Origin: Stenotrophomonas sp. BIO128-Bstrain
Lineage (GTDB): Bacteria > Pseudomonadota > Gammaproteobacteria > Xanthomonadales > Xanthomonadaceae
DNA length: 64,000 bases
NCBI RefSeq assembly: GCF_030128875.1
Contig: NZ_CP124620.1
Span: forward strand, 3,545,001 to 3,609,000
Direction: 5' to 3'
The notes below the pieces were generated by a model. That model ran no database searches and had not been told where the DNA came from. It was given only the letters and a program-made list of their open reading frames with translations. Shown in pieces: positions 1 to 9,215 of the stretch (position 1 is the stretch's first letter; every line of letters starts with the position of its first letter). A program made the position numbers and the translations under genes.

Positions 1-28
1 CTTCACAAAAGCCAATAGGCACAAGGGT

Positions 29-57
29 TTGACGCGGTATTTATACCTGTCTATGTT
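29..57 (+). promoter_or_regulatory. Probable sigma-70 promoter of the M23 peptidase gene
   Basis: TTGACG at 29-34 and TATGTT at 52-57 are separated by 17 bases, close to the sigma-70 consensus. They lie about 50 bases before the ATG at 106. This is read by eye only; no transcription start is known. Confidence 0.5.
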
Positions 58-105
58 ACCGACGTTTGGGCCCGCGCTCCCGGGCCAGCCAGGAACAGAC
101 CGACG

Positions 106-1569
106 ATGCTCAATTCCGATCAAGGCCGCGCGCGCAAGCAGCGCTTCAAGGAACGTCTCCACGTCCTCCACGACACCGCCCTCCATCGGAAGCTCAAACA
201 GCATCTTCCCGCGGCCTTCAACCAACGCTGGACCCGCCGCCACTGGATGCACGCCAGCCTGTTCGCCACCATCGGCGCCCTGGTGGCCACGATCGTCCCC
301 GGCTTCTCGCACACCATCGACTCGCCCTACTCGGTCAGCCATTCGACGCTTGCGCTGCCGTTGCCGCCGCTGTCGCTGGAACGCCAGCAGCAGACCCCCG
401 GCGACAGCTGGCAGGTGCTGCGCGTGCAGCGCGGCCAGACCCTGAGCAACCTGTTCGACCAGGCCGGCATCCCGGCCACGGTGATGCACCAGGTACTGGA
501 GCACCCGGGTGTGCGCGACTCGCTGACCAAGCTGCGCCCCGGCGCGGAGATCGCCTTCGACCTGCCGCTGTCCGGTGAGTTGCGCACGATCCGCTTCGAC
601 CGCGATGCCGACAACCGCGTCGAGCTGTCCCTGGCCGGCGACAAGATCACCGAGACGGTGAGCAAGCGCGAAACCTCGACCCGCCGGGTGGTCGCCAGTG
701 GCGAGATCACCAGTTCGCTGTACGCCGCCGCGCGCAAGGCCGGGCTCTCGCCCTCGGCGATCGCGACGATGACCGACGAGATCTTCAAGTACGACATCGA
801 CTTCTCCAAGGATCTGCAGCCCGGCGACCGTTTCAGCGTGGTGATGGACGAAACCTGGCGCGAAGGCGAGAAGGTGGACACGAGCAAGATCCTCGCGGCG
901 ACCTTCAGCTCGGGTGGCAAGACCTACAGCGGCTTCCGCTTCGACCGCAACGGCAAGTCCGAATACTTCGATGCCAGCGGCCGCCCCCTGAAGAAGAGCT
1001 TCATCCGCATGCCGATCCAGTTCGCGCGCTTGAGTTCGAGCTTCGGCGCGCGCAAGCACCCGGTGCTGGGCAAGATGCGCATGCACAAGGGCGTGGACTA
1101 CGCCGCGCGCACCGGCACCCCGATCATGGCCGCCGGCGATGCCCGCGTGCAGTTCGCCGGCGTGCAGCGCGGCTACGGCAACGTGGTGATCCTCGACCAC
1201 GGCCGTGGCCACACCACGCTGTACGGGCACATGTCGCGCTTTGGCAGCATCAAGACCGGCCAGCGCGTGGCCCAGGGCACCGTGATCGGCTACGTCGGCT
1301 CGACCGGCATGGCCACCGGCCCGCACCTGCATTACGAATTCCGCGTCAACGGCGTGCACCGCAACCCGCTGTCGGTGACGATGCCGCCGCCGGAGCCGCT
1401 GCAGGGTGCCGAGCTGGCCGCCTTCCGTGCGCAGACCGCGCCGGCACTGGCGCGCATCCAGGGCATGGAGAAGCTGATCTACGCCGACGCCAGCCCGGCC
1501 CCGGCTGCCACGTCGGCCGATACGGCCACCGCGAAGGCCGGCAAGCCGGTCAAATCCAACCGCGGCTGA
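106..1569 (+). CDS. M23 family peptidoglycan endopeptidase (MepM-like)
   Basis: This is a 487-residue protein with a hydrophobic segment at about residues 47-65 that should anchor it in the inner membrane. An OapA/LysM-like domain follows at about 100-185 (contains VQRGQTLSNLFDQAG). The C-terminal M23 (LytM) domain has the zinc motif HKGVD (H327, D331), the LYGHMS motif and HLHYEF (H407, H409), so all ligands of an active zinc endopeptidase are present. The family cleaves peptide cross-links of peptidoglycan during growth. anmK follows at once, which fits a link to wall turnover. The ATG at 106 lies behind a good promoter at 29-57. The Ala/Lys-rich tail after about residue 460 looks disordered. 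Family assignment is firm; the exact bond cleaved is not known. Confidence 0.93.
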   Translation: MLNSDQGRARKQRFKERLHVLHDTALHRKLKQHLPAAFNQRWTRRHWMHASLFATIGALVATIVPGFSHTIDSPYSVSHSTLALPLPPLSLERQQQTPGDSWQVLRVQRGQTLSNLFDQAGIPATVMHQVLEHPGVRDSLTKLRPGAEIAFDLPLSGELRTIRFDRDADNRVELSLAGDKITETVSKRETSTRRVVASGEITSSLYAAARKAGLSPSAIATMTDEIFKYDIDFSKDLQPGDRFSVVMDETWREGEKVDTSKILAATFSSGGKTYSGFRFDRNGKSEYFDASGRPLKKSFIRMPIQFARLSSSFGARKHPVLGKMRMHKGVDYAARTGTPIMAAGDARVQFAGVQRGYGNVVILDHGRGHTTLYGHMSRFGSIKTGQRVAQGTVIGYVGSTGMATGPHLHYEFRVNGVHRNPLSVTMPPPEPLQGAELAAFRAQTAPALARIQGMEKLIYADASPAPAATSADTATAKAGKPVKSNRG

Positions 1570-1635
1570 TCGCATCGATTGACGGCGGCAACGGGTTGCG
1601 CGGAAGCTGCATGCAACCCGTTGGACCGCCTGGCC

Positions 1636-2763
1636 ATGACCTCTGCTGTTGATCCCACCACCCCGCTCTACCTGGGCCTGATGTCCGGCACCAGCGCCGA
1701 CGGCATCGATGCCGCGCTGGTGCAGTTCCCCGCCGAGGGCGGCTGCCGCTTTGTCGATGGCCTGACCCACGCGTGGGATCCGGCGATCCGCGCCGAACTG
1801 ATTGCCCTGGGCGAAGGCGGCACGATCGCCTCGCTGGACGCGCTGGGCCGGCTCGATGCCCAGGTCGGGATCACGTTCGCCGCGGCTGCCAACCGGCTGC
1901 TGGACAGCGCGCGCATCGACCGCACCCAGGTGCACGCCATCGGTTCGCACGGGCAGACCGTACGCCATCGGCCGCTGGCCGATCCTGCCTTCACGATGCA
2001 GATCGGCGACGCCAACCGCATCGCCGAATTGACCGGCATCACCACCGTGGCCGATTTCCGCCGCCGCGATGTGGCCGCCGGCGGCCATGGCGCGCCGCTG
2101 ATGCCGGCGTTCCACTTGGCGATGCTGGGTGACAGCGACGAAGACCGCGCCGTGCTCAACCTGGGCGGCATCGGCAATCTCACCTTGATCCCGCGCCAGG
2201 GCACCCCGCGCGGCTTCGATACCGGCCCGGCCAATGCGCTGATGGATGCCTGGTGCCAGCGCCACCGCGGCGAACCGTTCGACGCCGACGGGGCATTCGC
2301 GGCCAGCGGGCAGGTCGATACGGCGCTGCTGGCGCGGTGGCTGGCCGATCCGTGGTTTGCGCTGCCGCCGCCCAAGAGCACCGGGCGCGAGCAGTTCCAC
2401 CTGGACTGGGCGCAGGCGCAACTGGGCGAGGGACAGGTCTCCGGCGCTGATGTGCAGGCGACCCTGCTGGAGCTGACCGCCGCGACGGTGGCCGATGCGC
2501 TGTTGGCGCACCTGCCGGGTGCGCAGCGTGTGCTGGTCTGCGGCGGTGGCGTGCGCAACCCGCAGCTGCTGCGGCGCCTGGGCGCACGCCTGCCGGGCGT
2601 GGTGATCGAGTCCAGCGCGGTGCACGGGCTGGATCCGGATTATCTGGAAGCGATGGGGTTTGCGTGGTTGGCGCAGCGCACCCTGGCCGGGTTGCCGGGC
2701 AATCTGCCGAGCGTGAGTGGTGCGCGGGGGCCGCGGATTCTCGGGGCGATCCACCCGGCCTGA
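1636..2763 (+). CDS. anmK: Anhydro-N-acetylmuramic acid kinase
   Basis: This is a 375-residue sugar kinase of the ASKHA fold. The N-terminal [15 protein letters not shown] is the AnmK nucleotide-binding signature, and GGIGNLT and GFDTGPAN follow in the usual order. The enzyme opens and phosphorylates 1,6-anhydro-MurNAc to MurNAc-6-phosphate during cytoplasmic recycling of peptidoglycan. I chose the ATG at 1636. A TTG at 1579 in the same frame would add 19 residues not typical of the family. The upstream M23 peptidase and the nearby AmpG permease form a recycling neighbourhood. The length matches the family (about 370). Confidence 0.95.
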   Translation: MTSAVDPTTPLYLGLMSGTSADGIDAALVQFPAEGGCRFVDGLTHAWDPAIRAELIALGEGGTIASLDALGRLDAQVGITFAAAANRLLDSARIDRTQVHAIGSHGQTVRHRPLADPAFTMQIGDANRIAELTGITTVADFRRRDVAAGGHGAPLMPAFHLAMLGDSDEDRAVLNLGGIGNLTLIPRQGTPRGFDTGPANALMDAWCQRHRGEPFDADGAFAASGQVDTALLARWLADPWFALPPPKSTGREQFHLDWAQAQLGEGQVSGADVQATLLELTAATVADALLAHLPGAQRVLVCGGGVRNPQLLRRLGARLPGVVIESSAVHGLDPDYLEAMGFAWLAQRTLAGLPGNLPSVSGARGPRILGAIHPA

Positions 2764-2829
2764 GGCGCCACGGCGGCGGGCGCTGCGTGCGGCGGCGATC
2801 GCCGATGCGCGGCTCGGCGCGTGCCGCCG

Positions 2830-3057
2830 TTACAGCCCCTGCGCGTCCGGCAGCGCCTGCAGTGCCGCGATGGCATCGGCAAGCGCATCGACTTCGGGAT
2901 CGTGGAAGCCGCTGCGGACCTCCAGTTCGCTGGCGAACAGGCCTTGTTCCAGCAATGCCACGCAGGTGTCCTCGCGGGACCAGCCACGCGCCACTGCGAT
3001 GCGGCGGATACGTTCCAGCAACAGCGGGTCCATATCCCGCAGTAGTAGATCAGCCAT
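2830..3057 (-). CDS. Small protein, possibly ribbon-helix-helix (FitA-like)
   Basis: This 75-residue protein starts MADLLLRDMDPLLLERIRR. A short strand followed by two helices resembles the ribbon-helix-helix fold of FitA/VapB-type antitoxins. The ATG at 3057 is preceded by a GGGGAGA ribosome site. There is no adjacent PIN-domain toxin: the neighbours are anmK (convergent) and ampG (upstream, same strand). It could be an orphan DNA-binding protein or simply a conserved hypothetical. The family assignment is tentative. Confidence 0.6.
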   Translation of the reverse strand: MADLLLRDMDPLLLERIRRIAVARGWSREDTCVALLEQGLFASELEVRSGFHDPEVDALADAIAALQALPDAQGL

Positions 3058-3138
3058 CGTTCTCCCCGTTGGCGCGCCGCCATCCCCGCGGCGACTGTGC
3101 CGGCATGATCCATCAGGCTCTGCCGGCACGCAAACCAC

Positions 3139-4434
3139 TCAGGCCGAGCTGCGGTCCCGGATCCGTGGCCACAGCCAGATCAGCAGCAGCAGGGTCGGGA
3201 TGACCGTGGTGGCGCTGAGGATGAAGAAGGTGCTGTACGAGCTCGCCTCCACGATGTAACCGGAGACGCCGCCGACGAACTTGCCCGGCAGGTTGGCCAG
3301 CGAGACCAGCAGCGCGTACTGGGTGGCGGTGAAGTTGCGGTCGGTCAGCGAGGACATGAAGGCGACCAGCACCGTGCCGGCGAAGCCCTGGAACAGGTTG
3401 TCCGCGCTCAGCGCCGCATAGAACGCCCACAGCTGACCCGGATTGTGCGCCATCAGCAGGAACGCCAGGTTGGACAGCGCCACGCCCAGCGCGGCAACCA
3501 GCAACATGCGGCGGAAGCCGAACGCGGCCACCGCGATGCCGCCGAGGAATGCACCGCCGATGCCCATCCACACGCCGAACAGCTTGGAGACGGTAGCGAT
3601 GTCGGCCTTGGTGAAGCCCGAATCCAGATAGAACGGACCGGCCATCACCCCGATCACCTGGTCCGGGAATTTGTAGAGCCCGACGAAGGCCAGCAGCACC
3701 AGCGCCAGCACCACGCCATTGGTGCTGAAGAAGCTGGCGATCGGCTGCCAGAACGCGCCGAAGAAATCGATCCGGCGCTGGATGCGCACCTCGGGCTGCT
3801 CCGGCTCGCGGCACAGCAGCGTGGTGATGATCGGCAGGATCATCAACGCAGCCATGGCCAGGTAGGCCACGATCCAGCTCTCGAACTGGGCCAGGTACAG
3901 CGCGCCCGCGCCGGCCAGGATCAGGCCGATGCGATAGCCCAGTGTATAGGTCGCGGCGAGTGCCGCCTGGGCACTCTCCGGTGCGATCTCGATGCGGTAG
4001 GCGTCCACCACCGAATCCTGGGTCGCACCGGCGAACGAAGCCACCAGCACCCACAGCACCAGCGGGGTGACGCCGAGTTCGGGCCGGACGAAGGCCAGCG
4101 CGAACAACCCGCCGGTGACGCCGATCTGCGAGGCCAGCAGCCACGAGCGGCGCCGGCCCAGGAAGCCGATCAGCGGGAACGCGTAGCGGTCGATCAGCGG
4201 CGCCCAGACGAACTTCATCAGATAGAAGAAGCTGGCCAGGCTGATCAGCCCGATGCTGCCCAGGTCCAGGCCGACATCCCGCAGGCGGGTGGACAGCGTC
4301 TGCGAGGCGATCAGCAGGAACGGCAGGCCGCTGCCGAAGCCCAGGAAGGCCATCGTCAGCGCCGAGGGCGTGCCGAAGGCGCGCTTGATCCCCGCCCACC
4401 CCTTGTAGGACACCGGCTCGACCGCTTCGGTCAT
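3139..4434 (-). CDS. ampG: AmpG-family muropeptide permease (MFS)
   Basis: This is a 431-residue polytopic membrane protein with about 12 hydrophobic segments. The N-terminus (FGSGLPFLLI, then FFYLMKFVWAPLIDRY) is typical of AmpG, which imports GlcNAc-anhydroMurNAc muropeptides across the inner membrane by proton symport. The ATG overlaps the xthA stop (ATGA at 4431-4434), so the two genes are probably translationally coupled. Together with anmK and the M23 peptidase this gives degradation, import and kinase steps of wall recycling within 5 kb. In this group AmpG also feeds the AmpR/AmpC beta-lactamase signal (family knowledge). It is shorter than E. coli AmpG (491) because the C-terminal helices are reduced. 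Confidence 0.9.
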   Translation of the reverse strand: MTEAVEPVSYKGWAGIKRAFGTPSALTMAFLGFGSGLPFLLIASQTLSTRLRDVGLDLGSIGLISLASFFYLMKFVWAPLIDRYAFPLIGFLGRRRSWLLASQIGVTGGLFALAFVRPELGVTPLVLWVLVASFAGATQDSVVDAYRIEIAPESAQAALAATYTLGYRIGLILAGAGALYLAQFESWIVAYLAMAALMILPIITTLLCREPEQPEVRIQRRIDFFGAFWQPIASFFSTNGVVLALVLLAFVGLYKFPDQVIGVMAGPFYLDSGFTKADIATVSKLFGVWMGIGGAFLGGIAVAAFGFRRMLLVAALGVALSNLAFLLMAHNPGQLWAFYAALSADNLFQGFAGTVLVAFMSSLTDRNFTATQYALLVSLANLPGKFVGGVSGYIVEASSYSTFFILSATTVIPTLLLLIWLWPRIRDRSSA

Positions 4435-5231
4435 GGGGCGTAGTCCACCGTGAACGGCGCATGGTCGGAGAAGCGTTCATCGCGGTACACCGAGCAGCTG
4501 CGCAGCCGGTCACGCAGGCCCGGGCTGACGAACTGGTAATCGATGCGCCAGCCGACATTGTTGGCGCGCGCCTGGCCGCGGTTGCTCCACCAGGTGTAGT
4601 CCTCGCCCTGCGGGTGCAGCAGGCGGTAGGCATCGGTCCAGCCCTGGCCGGCGGCGATGTCCAGTGCCTGGTCGGCATCCACGCACTGGCCGTTGAGCCA
4701 GTCGCGTTCGGGCGGCAGGCAGCCGGAGTTCTTCTGGTTGGATTTCCAGTTCTTGATGTCCAGCGCGGAACGCACGATGTTCCAGTCGCCGCACAGCACG
4801 TAGTCGCGGCCACTGGCCAGCCAGCCGGCCAGGATCGGGCGCAGCCACTCCATCACTTCGTACTTGAAGCCCTGGCGCAGATCGCCCGAGCTGCCCGAGG
4901 GGATATAGAAGGAGACCACGCTGAGGTTGCCGTAGCGGGCTTCGATGTAGCGGCCTTCATCGTCGAACGGGGCCCAGCCCAGCGAGGTGATCACCTGGTC
5001 CGGCTCGCGCTTGCTGTAGATCGCCACGCCGCTGTAGCCCTTCTTGGTGATGGCGTCGCGGTAGAAGCAGTGGTGCCCGTCCGGGCGGAACATCGGGTCG
5101 GTCAGCTGGTCTTCCTGGGCCTTGGTTTCCTGGATGCACAGGACATCGGCGTCCTGGGCGCGGAACCACTCGAGAAAGCCCTTGGTGGCGGCGGAACGGA
5201 TGCCGTTGGCGTTGAAACTGATGATGCGCAT
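4431..5231 (-). CDS. xthA: Exodeoxyribonuclease III (AP endonuclease)
   Basis: This 266-residue protein belongs to the EEP nuclease fold. MRIISFNANGIRSA carries the first catalytic Asn, CIQETKAQ the metal-binding Glu, GDWNI the Asp/Asn pair, and the C-terminal SDHAPFTVDY the Asp-His pair. It cleaves 5' of abasic sites and degrades 3' ends in base-excision repair. The ATG at 5231 gives the canonical family start and matches the E. coli length (268); an upstream in-frame start would add 12 atypical residues. It is the first gene of a two-gene unit with ampG, whose start codon it overlaps. Confidence 0.95.
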   Translation of the reverse strand: MRIISFNANGIRSAATKGFLEWFRAQDADVLCIQETKAQEDQLTDPMFRPDGHHCFYRDAITKKGYSGVAIYSKREPDQVITSLGWAPFDDEGRYIEARYGNLSVVSFYIPSGSSGDLRQGFKYEVMEWLRPILAGWLASGRDYVLCGDWNIVRSALDIKNWKSNQKNSGCLPPERDWLNGQCVDADQALDIAAGQGWTDAYRLLHPQGEDYTWWSNRGQARANNVGWRIDYQFVSPGLRDRLRSCSVYRDERFSDHAPFTVDYAP

Positions 5232-5438
5232 GCTGACCCGAGTCTGGAACGATACCCGCAAGAGCATACCGTTTCGGCCCTTGCAGGGGCTGGCTGGAAA
5301 CGGACGGCATTACCGCCCGCGGCCATCTGGCGAGGCCGTCTCGCCAGCCCGTGCGACACCGGGCCGCAGGGCCCGACGAGCGGAAAAGTGCGGGCATGCA
5401 TTAGGATTTGCGCTCCAAATGAATTGAATCGAGTCTTG

Positions 5439-6098
5439 ATGAGCGACCATCGCCACCGTTTCCTGCAACTGGCCCTGACCGCCGATGCCCTGCGTTTCGG
5501 CCAGTTCACCCTGAAGTCCGGCCGTCTGAGCCCCTATTTCTTCAACGCCGGCCGGTTCGATTCCGGCGCGCGCATGTCCCAGCTGGCGGCCTGCTACGCC
5601 GATGCCGTGGAAGCGACCGGGCTGAAGTTCGACGTCGTGTTCGGCCCGGCCTACAAGGGCATCCCGCTGGCCACCGCGACCGCCTGTGAATTCGCCCAGC
5701 GCGGCCGCGACCTGCCGCTGTCGTTCAACCGCAAGGAAGCCAAGGACCACGGCGAAGGCGGCAACCTGATCGGCGCGGACATGAATGGCAAGCGCGTGCT
5801 GATCGTCGATGACGTGATCACCGCCGGCACCGCGATCCGCGAAGCACTGGCGATCATCAAGGGCGCCGGTGGCACCCCGGCCGGCATCGTGGTGGCCCTG
5901 GACCGCCAGGAGATCGCCTCGGAAACCGACCGCCGTTCGGCCGCGCAGGCCGTGGCCGAAGAAGCCGGCATTCCGGTGGTCGCCGTGGCCACGCTGGCCG
6001 ACCTGCTTGATTTTGCCTCCGGAAATCCGGAACTTGTGGGCTACCGGCAGCCGCTGGAGGACTATCGTTCCCGCTACGGCAGCCGTCCTACACGTTGA
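5439..6098 (+). CDS. pyrE: Orotate phosphoribosyltransferase
   Basis: This 219-residue type I phosphoribosyltransferase has the PRPP-binding motif VLIVDDVITAGTA in the second half and the orotate-side segment FTLKSGRLSPYFFNAG near the N-terminus. It converts orotate and PRPP to OMP in pyrimidine synthesis. The ATG at 5439 gives the standard start. It is divergent from xthA, with about 200 bases between them, and is followed 18 bases later by a secreted protein gene. The family assignment is certain. Confidence 0.97.
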   Translation: MSDHRHRFLQLALTADALRFGQFTLKSGRLSPYFFNAGRFDSGARMSQLAACYADAVEATGLKFDVVFGPAYKGIPLATATACEFAQRGRDLPLSFNRKEAKDHGEGGNLIGADMNGKRVLIVDDVITAGTAIREALAIIKGAGGTPAGIVVALDRQEIASETDRRSAAQAVAEEAGIPVVAVATLADLLDFASGNPELVGYRQPLEDYRSRYGSRPTR

Positions 6099-6116
6099 GA
6101 GCAGGGGGCTTTCACC

Positions 6117-6779
6117 ATGTCCAGGTTTGCCTCGTTCACCGTTGTCGGCCTGTTGCTGGCCGTGCCGCTGTTGCCTGCCCAGGCACAGAAGCGCGCGGCC
6201 GACGCAGCGCCGAAGAAGCTGTACTGCTGGAACAAGGGCAGCGAGCGGATCTGCAGTGATGCCCTGCCCCAGGAGGCGGTGAACAGTGCGCGCGAGGAGT
6301 TCAACCTGCGCAGCGGCATGCGCAGTGGCGAAGTGCAGCGCGCGTTGACTGACGAGGAACGCGCCGATGCTGCGGCGCAGGCCGCGCAGCAGCGCCTGGA
6401 CCTGGCCGCCGAGCAGACCCGCCAGCGTACCGAGCAGGCGATGCTGGCCACGTACGAGAGCGAGGACGACCTGCGCCGGGTGTTCGCCGAGCGCAGCGGC
6501 ATCCTGGACAACAACATCCATACCGCCAGCTACAACGTGGCCAGCGTGCGTGATGCGCTGGTCACCCTGCTGGCCAGTGCGGGCAACCGCGAGCTGGACG
6601 GGCAGCCGGTGCCGGACAAGCAGGCCGAGCGCATCCGCCAGCGGCATGCCGAGCTGGTGACGCAGCGGCGCATGCAGGCCTCGTTCGAGCAGCAGCGCAG
6701 GGCGCTGGACGTGGAGATCGAGAGCACGCTGCAGCGCTATCGGTTGCTGAAAGGGGTGGGGAGCGATCCGCGCGGGTAA
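6117..6779 (+). CDS. Secreted coiled-coil protein of unknown function (DUF4124-like start)
   Basis: This 220-residue protein has a signal peptide ending AQA at about residue 22. A short segment with two cysteines (KKLYCWNKGSERICSD) recalls the DUF4124 type. The remainder is strongly charged, Gln/Ala/Arg-rich helix, probably coiled coil, and includes IRQRHAELVTQRR. It should be periplasmic. It lies 18 bases after pyrE, so may be co-transcribed, and is followed by a clear terminator. I do not recognise a function; conserved hypothetical proteins sit next to pyrE in related genomes as far as I recall. Confidence 0.8.
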   Translation: MSRFASFTVVGLLLAVPLLPAQAQKRAADAAPKKLYCWNKGSERICSDALPQEAVNSAREEFNLRSGMRSGEVQRALTDEERADAAAQAAQQRLDLAAEQTRQRTEQAMLATYESEDDLRRVFAERSGILDNNIHTASYNVASVRDALVTLLASAGNRELDGQPVPDKQAERIRQRHAELVTQRRMQASFEQQRRALDVEIESTLQRYRLLKGVGSDPRG

Positions 6780-6805
6780 GGTGGATGTGCGATCGCGTTG
6801 AAACG

Positions 6806-6828
6806 AAGGCGGCCTTTTGGGCCGCCTT
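6806..6828 (+). terminator. Rho-independent terminator after the pyrE unit
   Basis: AAGGCGGCC and GGCCGCCTT form a 9-bp stem around a T-rich loop, followed by CTCTGTTTTC. It lies 27 bases after the stop at 6779. Confidence 0.75.
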
Positions 6829-6926
6829 CTCTGTTTTCGTCCTCGCGGCAGGCCCGGAGCGCGCTCTGAACTTTTCCGCAAGCAGGAGCGGTGAGTTGGT
6901 CGGGCGCTGGGACGCGACGCCCTTGC

Positions 6927-7145
6927 CGGCGAATGTCCCCCGGCGTCGGCCTGCGGCCGCCCCCTCCTCCTTGATTTCGCCCACAAGGGCATCGCGCCCC
7001 ACGTGTACAGACCACTGGCGGCCAACAGCAAGTTCGCTGTCTCGCACGCGTATCGCACGCTGAGCTCCGTAGCGGCCGGCAGGTCCCTGGGCAAAATCAA
7101 GGAGGAGGCCGTCGCCGCCAGGCGGCGGCCGGGGGACATTTGCCG
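6927..7145. repeat. Long imperfect inverted repeat upstream of kdp
   Basis: Positions 6927-6983 and 7088-7145 are near reverse complements (57 and 58 bases, spacer about 104). Shared blocks include GAATGTCCCCCGGC and CCTCCTCCTTGATTT. The stretch 6780-7380 has no convincing gene apart from a terminator, this repeat and the kdp control region. The arms may be two copies of a dispersed element inserted head to head, or may fold as a large RNA hairpin. No transposase or target duplication was seen. Confidence 0.65.
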
Positions 7146-7197
7146 AGGGGCCTGCCGGTCGCTGCGGGGCGTAACGCTCGCGGCAGGGAAGCACCTT

Positions 7198-7214
7198 TTT
7201 ATGCACTTTTTACG
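7198..7214 (+). promoter_or_regulatory. Candidate KdpE operator
   Basis: TTTATG, five bases, then TTTACG. This has the same half-site spacing as the E. coli kdpF operator as I remember it (TTTATA-N5-TTTACA). Both lie in a T-rich tract followed by a GC-rich segment. A weak TATGCC at 7244-7249 could be the -10 element of an activated promoter. The kdpF start is about 165 bases downstream. Confidence 0.55.
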
Positions 7215-7380
7215 CGGGGCGCCGGTTTCGGGCGTGGAGCGTTTATGCCGTGCAGGCAGACCATGGGCGCCTGACGTGGAGTGGTTCCACCTGGACGTCC
7301 CATGAGCCCGTATCTGTCTGTCTTTCCTGCCGGTGCCCCGCGCACCGTGCGCTCCCTTTCCCGCGTTTGAGGCCACGACC

Positions 7381-7473
7381 ATGTCTGCCTGGCTTTCCCT
7401 GCTGTGCGGCGTGCTGGTGCTCGTTGCCGCCGCCTATCTGCTGTACGTCGTGCTTCGGCCCGAAACCTTCTGA
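7381..7473 (+). CDS. kdpF: KdpF small subunit of the potassium-transporting ATPase
   Basis: This is a 30-residue single-helix peptide beginning MSAWLSLLCGVLVLVAAAYL and ending VLRPETF. It is almost entirely one transmembrane helix, as in E. coli KdpF (29 residues). It lies 12 bases before kdpA, in the family-standard first place of the operon. KdpF stabilises the KdpABC complex in the inner membrane. It is too short for routine gene calling, but position, length and composition leave little doubt. Confidence 0.9.
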   Translation: MSAWLSLLCGVLVLVAAAYLLYVVLRPETF

Positions 7474-7485
7474 CCGGAGCCGACC

Positions 7486-9204
7486 ATGACCGAGATCCTG
7501 TTGATCCTGCTGGCCAGCATCGTGCTGGCCTTTCCGCTTGGGCTGTACCTGGCCCGGGTGATGCGCGGTGGCCCGATGCGTGGCGATGCGCTGTTCGGGC
7601 TGGTTGAAAAACCCCTTTACCGGCTGCTGGGAGTGAACCCGGCGCGCGGCATGTCCTGGCGTGGCTACGTGGGCGCCTTCCTGCTCAGCAACGTGGTGAT
7701 CGCGGTGCTGGTGCAGGCCGTCTTCATGACCCAGGCCTGGCTGCCGCTCAATCCGGACCAGATCCCCAACATGCGCTGGGATACGGCGCTGCATACGATG
7801 GTGTCGTTCCTGACCAACACCAACCAGCAGCATTATTCCGGGCAGGCGCAGCTGTCGTACTTCTCGCAGATGACCGCGATCACCGGGCTGCAGGTGGTGA
7901 CGCCGATGATGGGCCTGGCGCTGGTGGTGGCCACGTTGCGTGCGCTGTTCGGCGCGCGCCCCGAGGATGTGCCGGCCGACCAGGCTGCGCTGCTGAGTGC
8001 GGACCGCCGCGTCGATGTGGGCAATTACTACGCCGATGTGGTGCGCTCGAGCGTGCGCTTCATGCTGCCGCTGTGCCTGCTGTGGGCGGTGCTGCTGACC
8101 AGCCAGGGCGTGCCCGCCACCCTCGCCGGCGGTCCGCAGGCCACGCCGATCGACGCCTCGGCCGGCATGGGCACGCAGAAGCTGCCGCTCGGGCCGGTCG
8201 CGGCGATGGTCGCGGCCAAGCAGCTGGGCACCAATGGCGGTGGCTGGTACGGCCCCAACAGCGCGATGCCGCTGGAGAACCCAACCCCACTGTCCAACGC
8301 GCTGGAACTGATCGGCATCCTGCTGGTCCCGATCGCGGTGATCTTCATGCTCGGCGCCTTCACCGGACGCAAGCGCCTGGCCGGGCTGGTGTTCGGCTGC
8401 ATGCTGGCGATGTCCAGTGTGTCGATCGCCGCCACGGTGTGGCTGGAAGGCCACTCGGCCACTGCGGCCAGCCCGCTGCTGATGGAGGGCAAGGAAGTGC
8501 GCTTCGGTGCCGATGGCACGGGCTTGTGGGCCGCGATCACCACCCAGGTATCCAACGGTTCGGTCAACGGCATGCATGACTCGCTCAGCCCGCTGGCCGG
8601 CGCCGTGCCGATGGTCAACATGCTGGTCAATGCGATCTGGGGCGGCATCGGCTGTGGGCTGCAGCAGTTCATCGTGTACCTGCTGCTGGGCGTGTTCCTG
8701 GCCGGCCTGATGACCGGCCGCACCCCGGAACTGTTCGGCCGCAAACTGGAAACGCCGCAGGTGCGCCTGCTCGCGCTGCTGGTGCTGCTGCAGCCGATCA
8801 CCATCCTGGGCTTCACCGCGTTGACCCTGGCGATCCCGTCGATCACCGGCACTTCCAATCCCGGCTTCCACGGCATCAGCCAGGTGTTCTACGAGTACAC
8901 CTCGGCGTTCGCCAACAACGGCTCGGGCTTTGAAGGCCTCGGCGATGCGACGGTGTGGTGGAACCTGAGCTGCACCCTGGTGCTGCTGCTGGGCCGCTAT
9001 CCGGTGCTGGTGATCCCGTTGATCGTGGCCGCGCAGCTGGCGGCCAAGCGGCGGGCGCCGGAATCGGCCGGCACGCTGCAGATTGAAACCCCGACCTTCG
9101 CGCTGACCCTGATCGCGCTGATCGTCATCCTCACCGTATTGCAGTTCATGCCGGCGCTGGTGCTGGGCCCGGTCGCCGATCACCTGTCGCTGACGCTGCA
9201 CTGA
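7486..9204 (+). CDS. kdpA: Potassium-transporting ATPase subunit A (ion channel subunit)
   Basis: This 572-residue polytopic protein is KdpA, the K+-selective subunit of the high-affinity KdpFABC pump. Its four pore loops are seen as [22 protein letters not shown], the region around [11 protein letters not shown], and [12 protein letters not shown]. It resembles a Trk/Ktr-type channel in the inner membrane. The length is close to E. coli KdpA (557). It follows kdpF by 12 bases and precedes kdpB by 11 bases. Expression is expected under K+ limitation through KdpDE, encoded downstream. Confidence 0.98.
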   Translation: MTEILLILLASIVLAFPLGLYLARVMRGGPMRGDALFGLVEKPLYRLLGVNPARGMSWRGYVGAFLLSNVVIAVLVQAVFMTQAWLPLNPDQIPNMRWDTALHTMVSFLTNTNQQHYSGQAQLSYFSQMTAITGLQVVTPMMGLALVVATLRALFGARPEDVPADQAALLSADRRVDVGNYYADVVRSSVRFMLPLCLLWAVLLTSQGVPATLAGGPQATPIDASAGMGTQKLPLGPVAAMVAAKQLGTNGGGWYGPNSAMPLENPTPLSNALELIGILLVPIAVIFMLGAFTGRKRLAGLVFGCMLAMSSVSIAATVWLEGHSATAASPLLMEGKEVRFGADGTGLWAAITTQVSNGSVNGMHDSLSPLAGAVPMVNMLVNAIWGGIGCGLQQFIVYLLLGVFLAGLMTGRTPELFGRKLETPQVRLLALLVLLQPITILGFTALTLAIPSITGTSNPGFHGISQVFYEYTSAFANNGSGFEGLGDATVWWNLSCTLVLLLGRYPVLVIPLIVAAQLAAKRRAPESAGTLQIETPTFALTLIALIVILTVLQFMPALVLGPVADHLSLTLH

Positions 9205-9215
9205 GACCGCCTTCC

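Noticed and set aside
7302..7370. 22-codon open frame between the candidate KdpE site and kdpF
   Set aside because: ATG at 7302 has no good ribosome site and the peptide (MSPYLSVFPAGAPRT start) has no leader-peptide features such as repeated codons or an attenuator.
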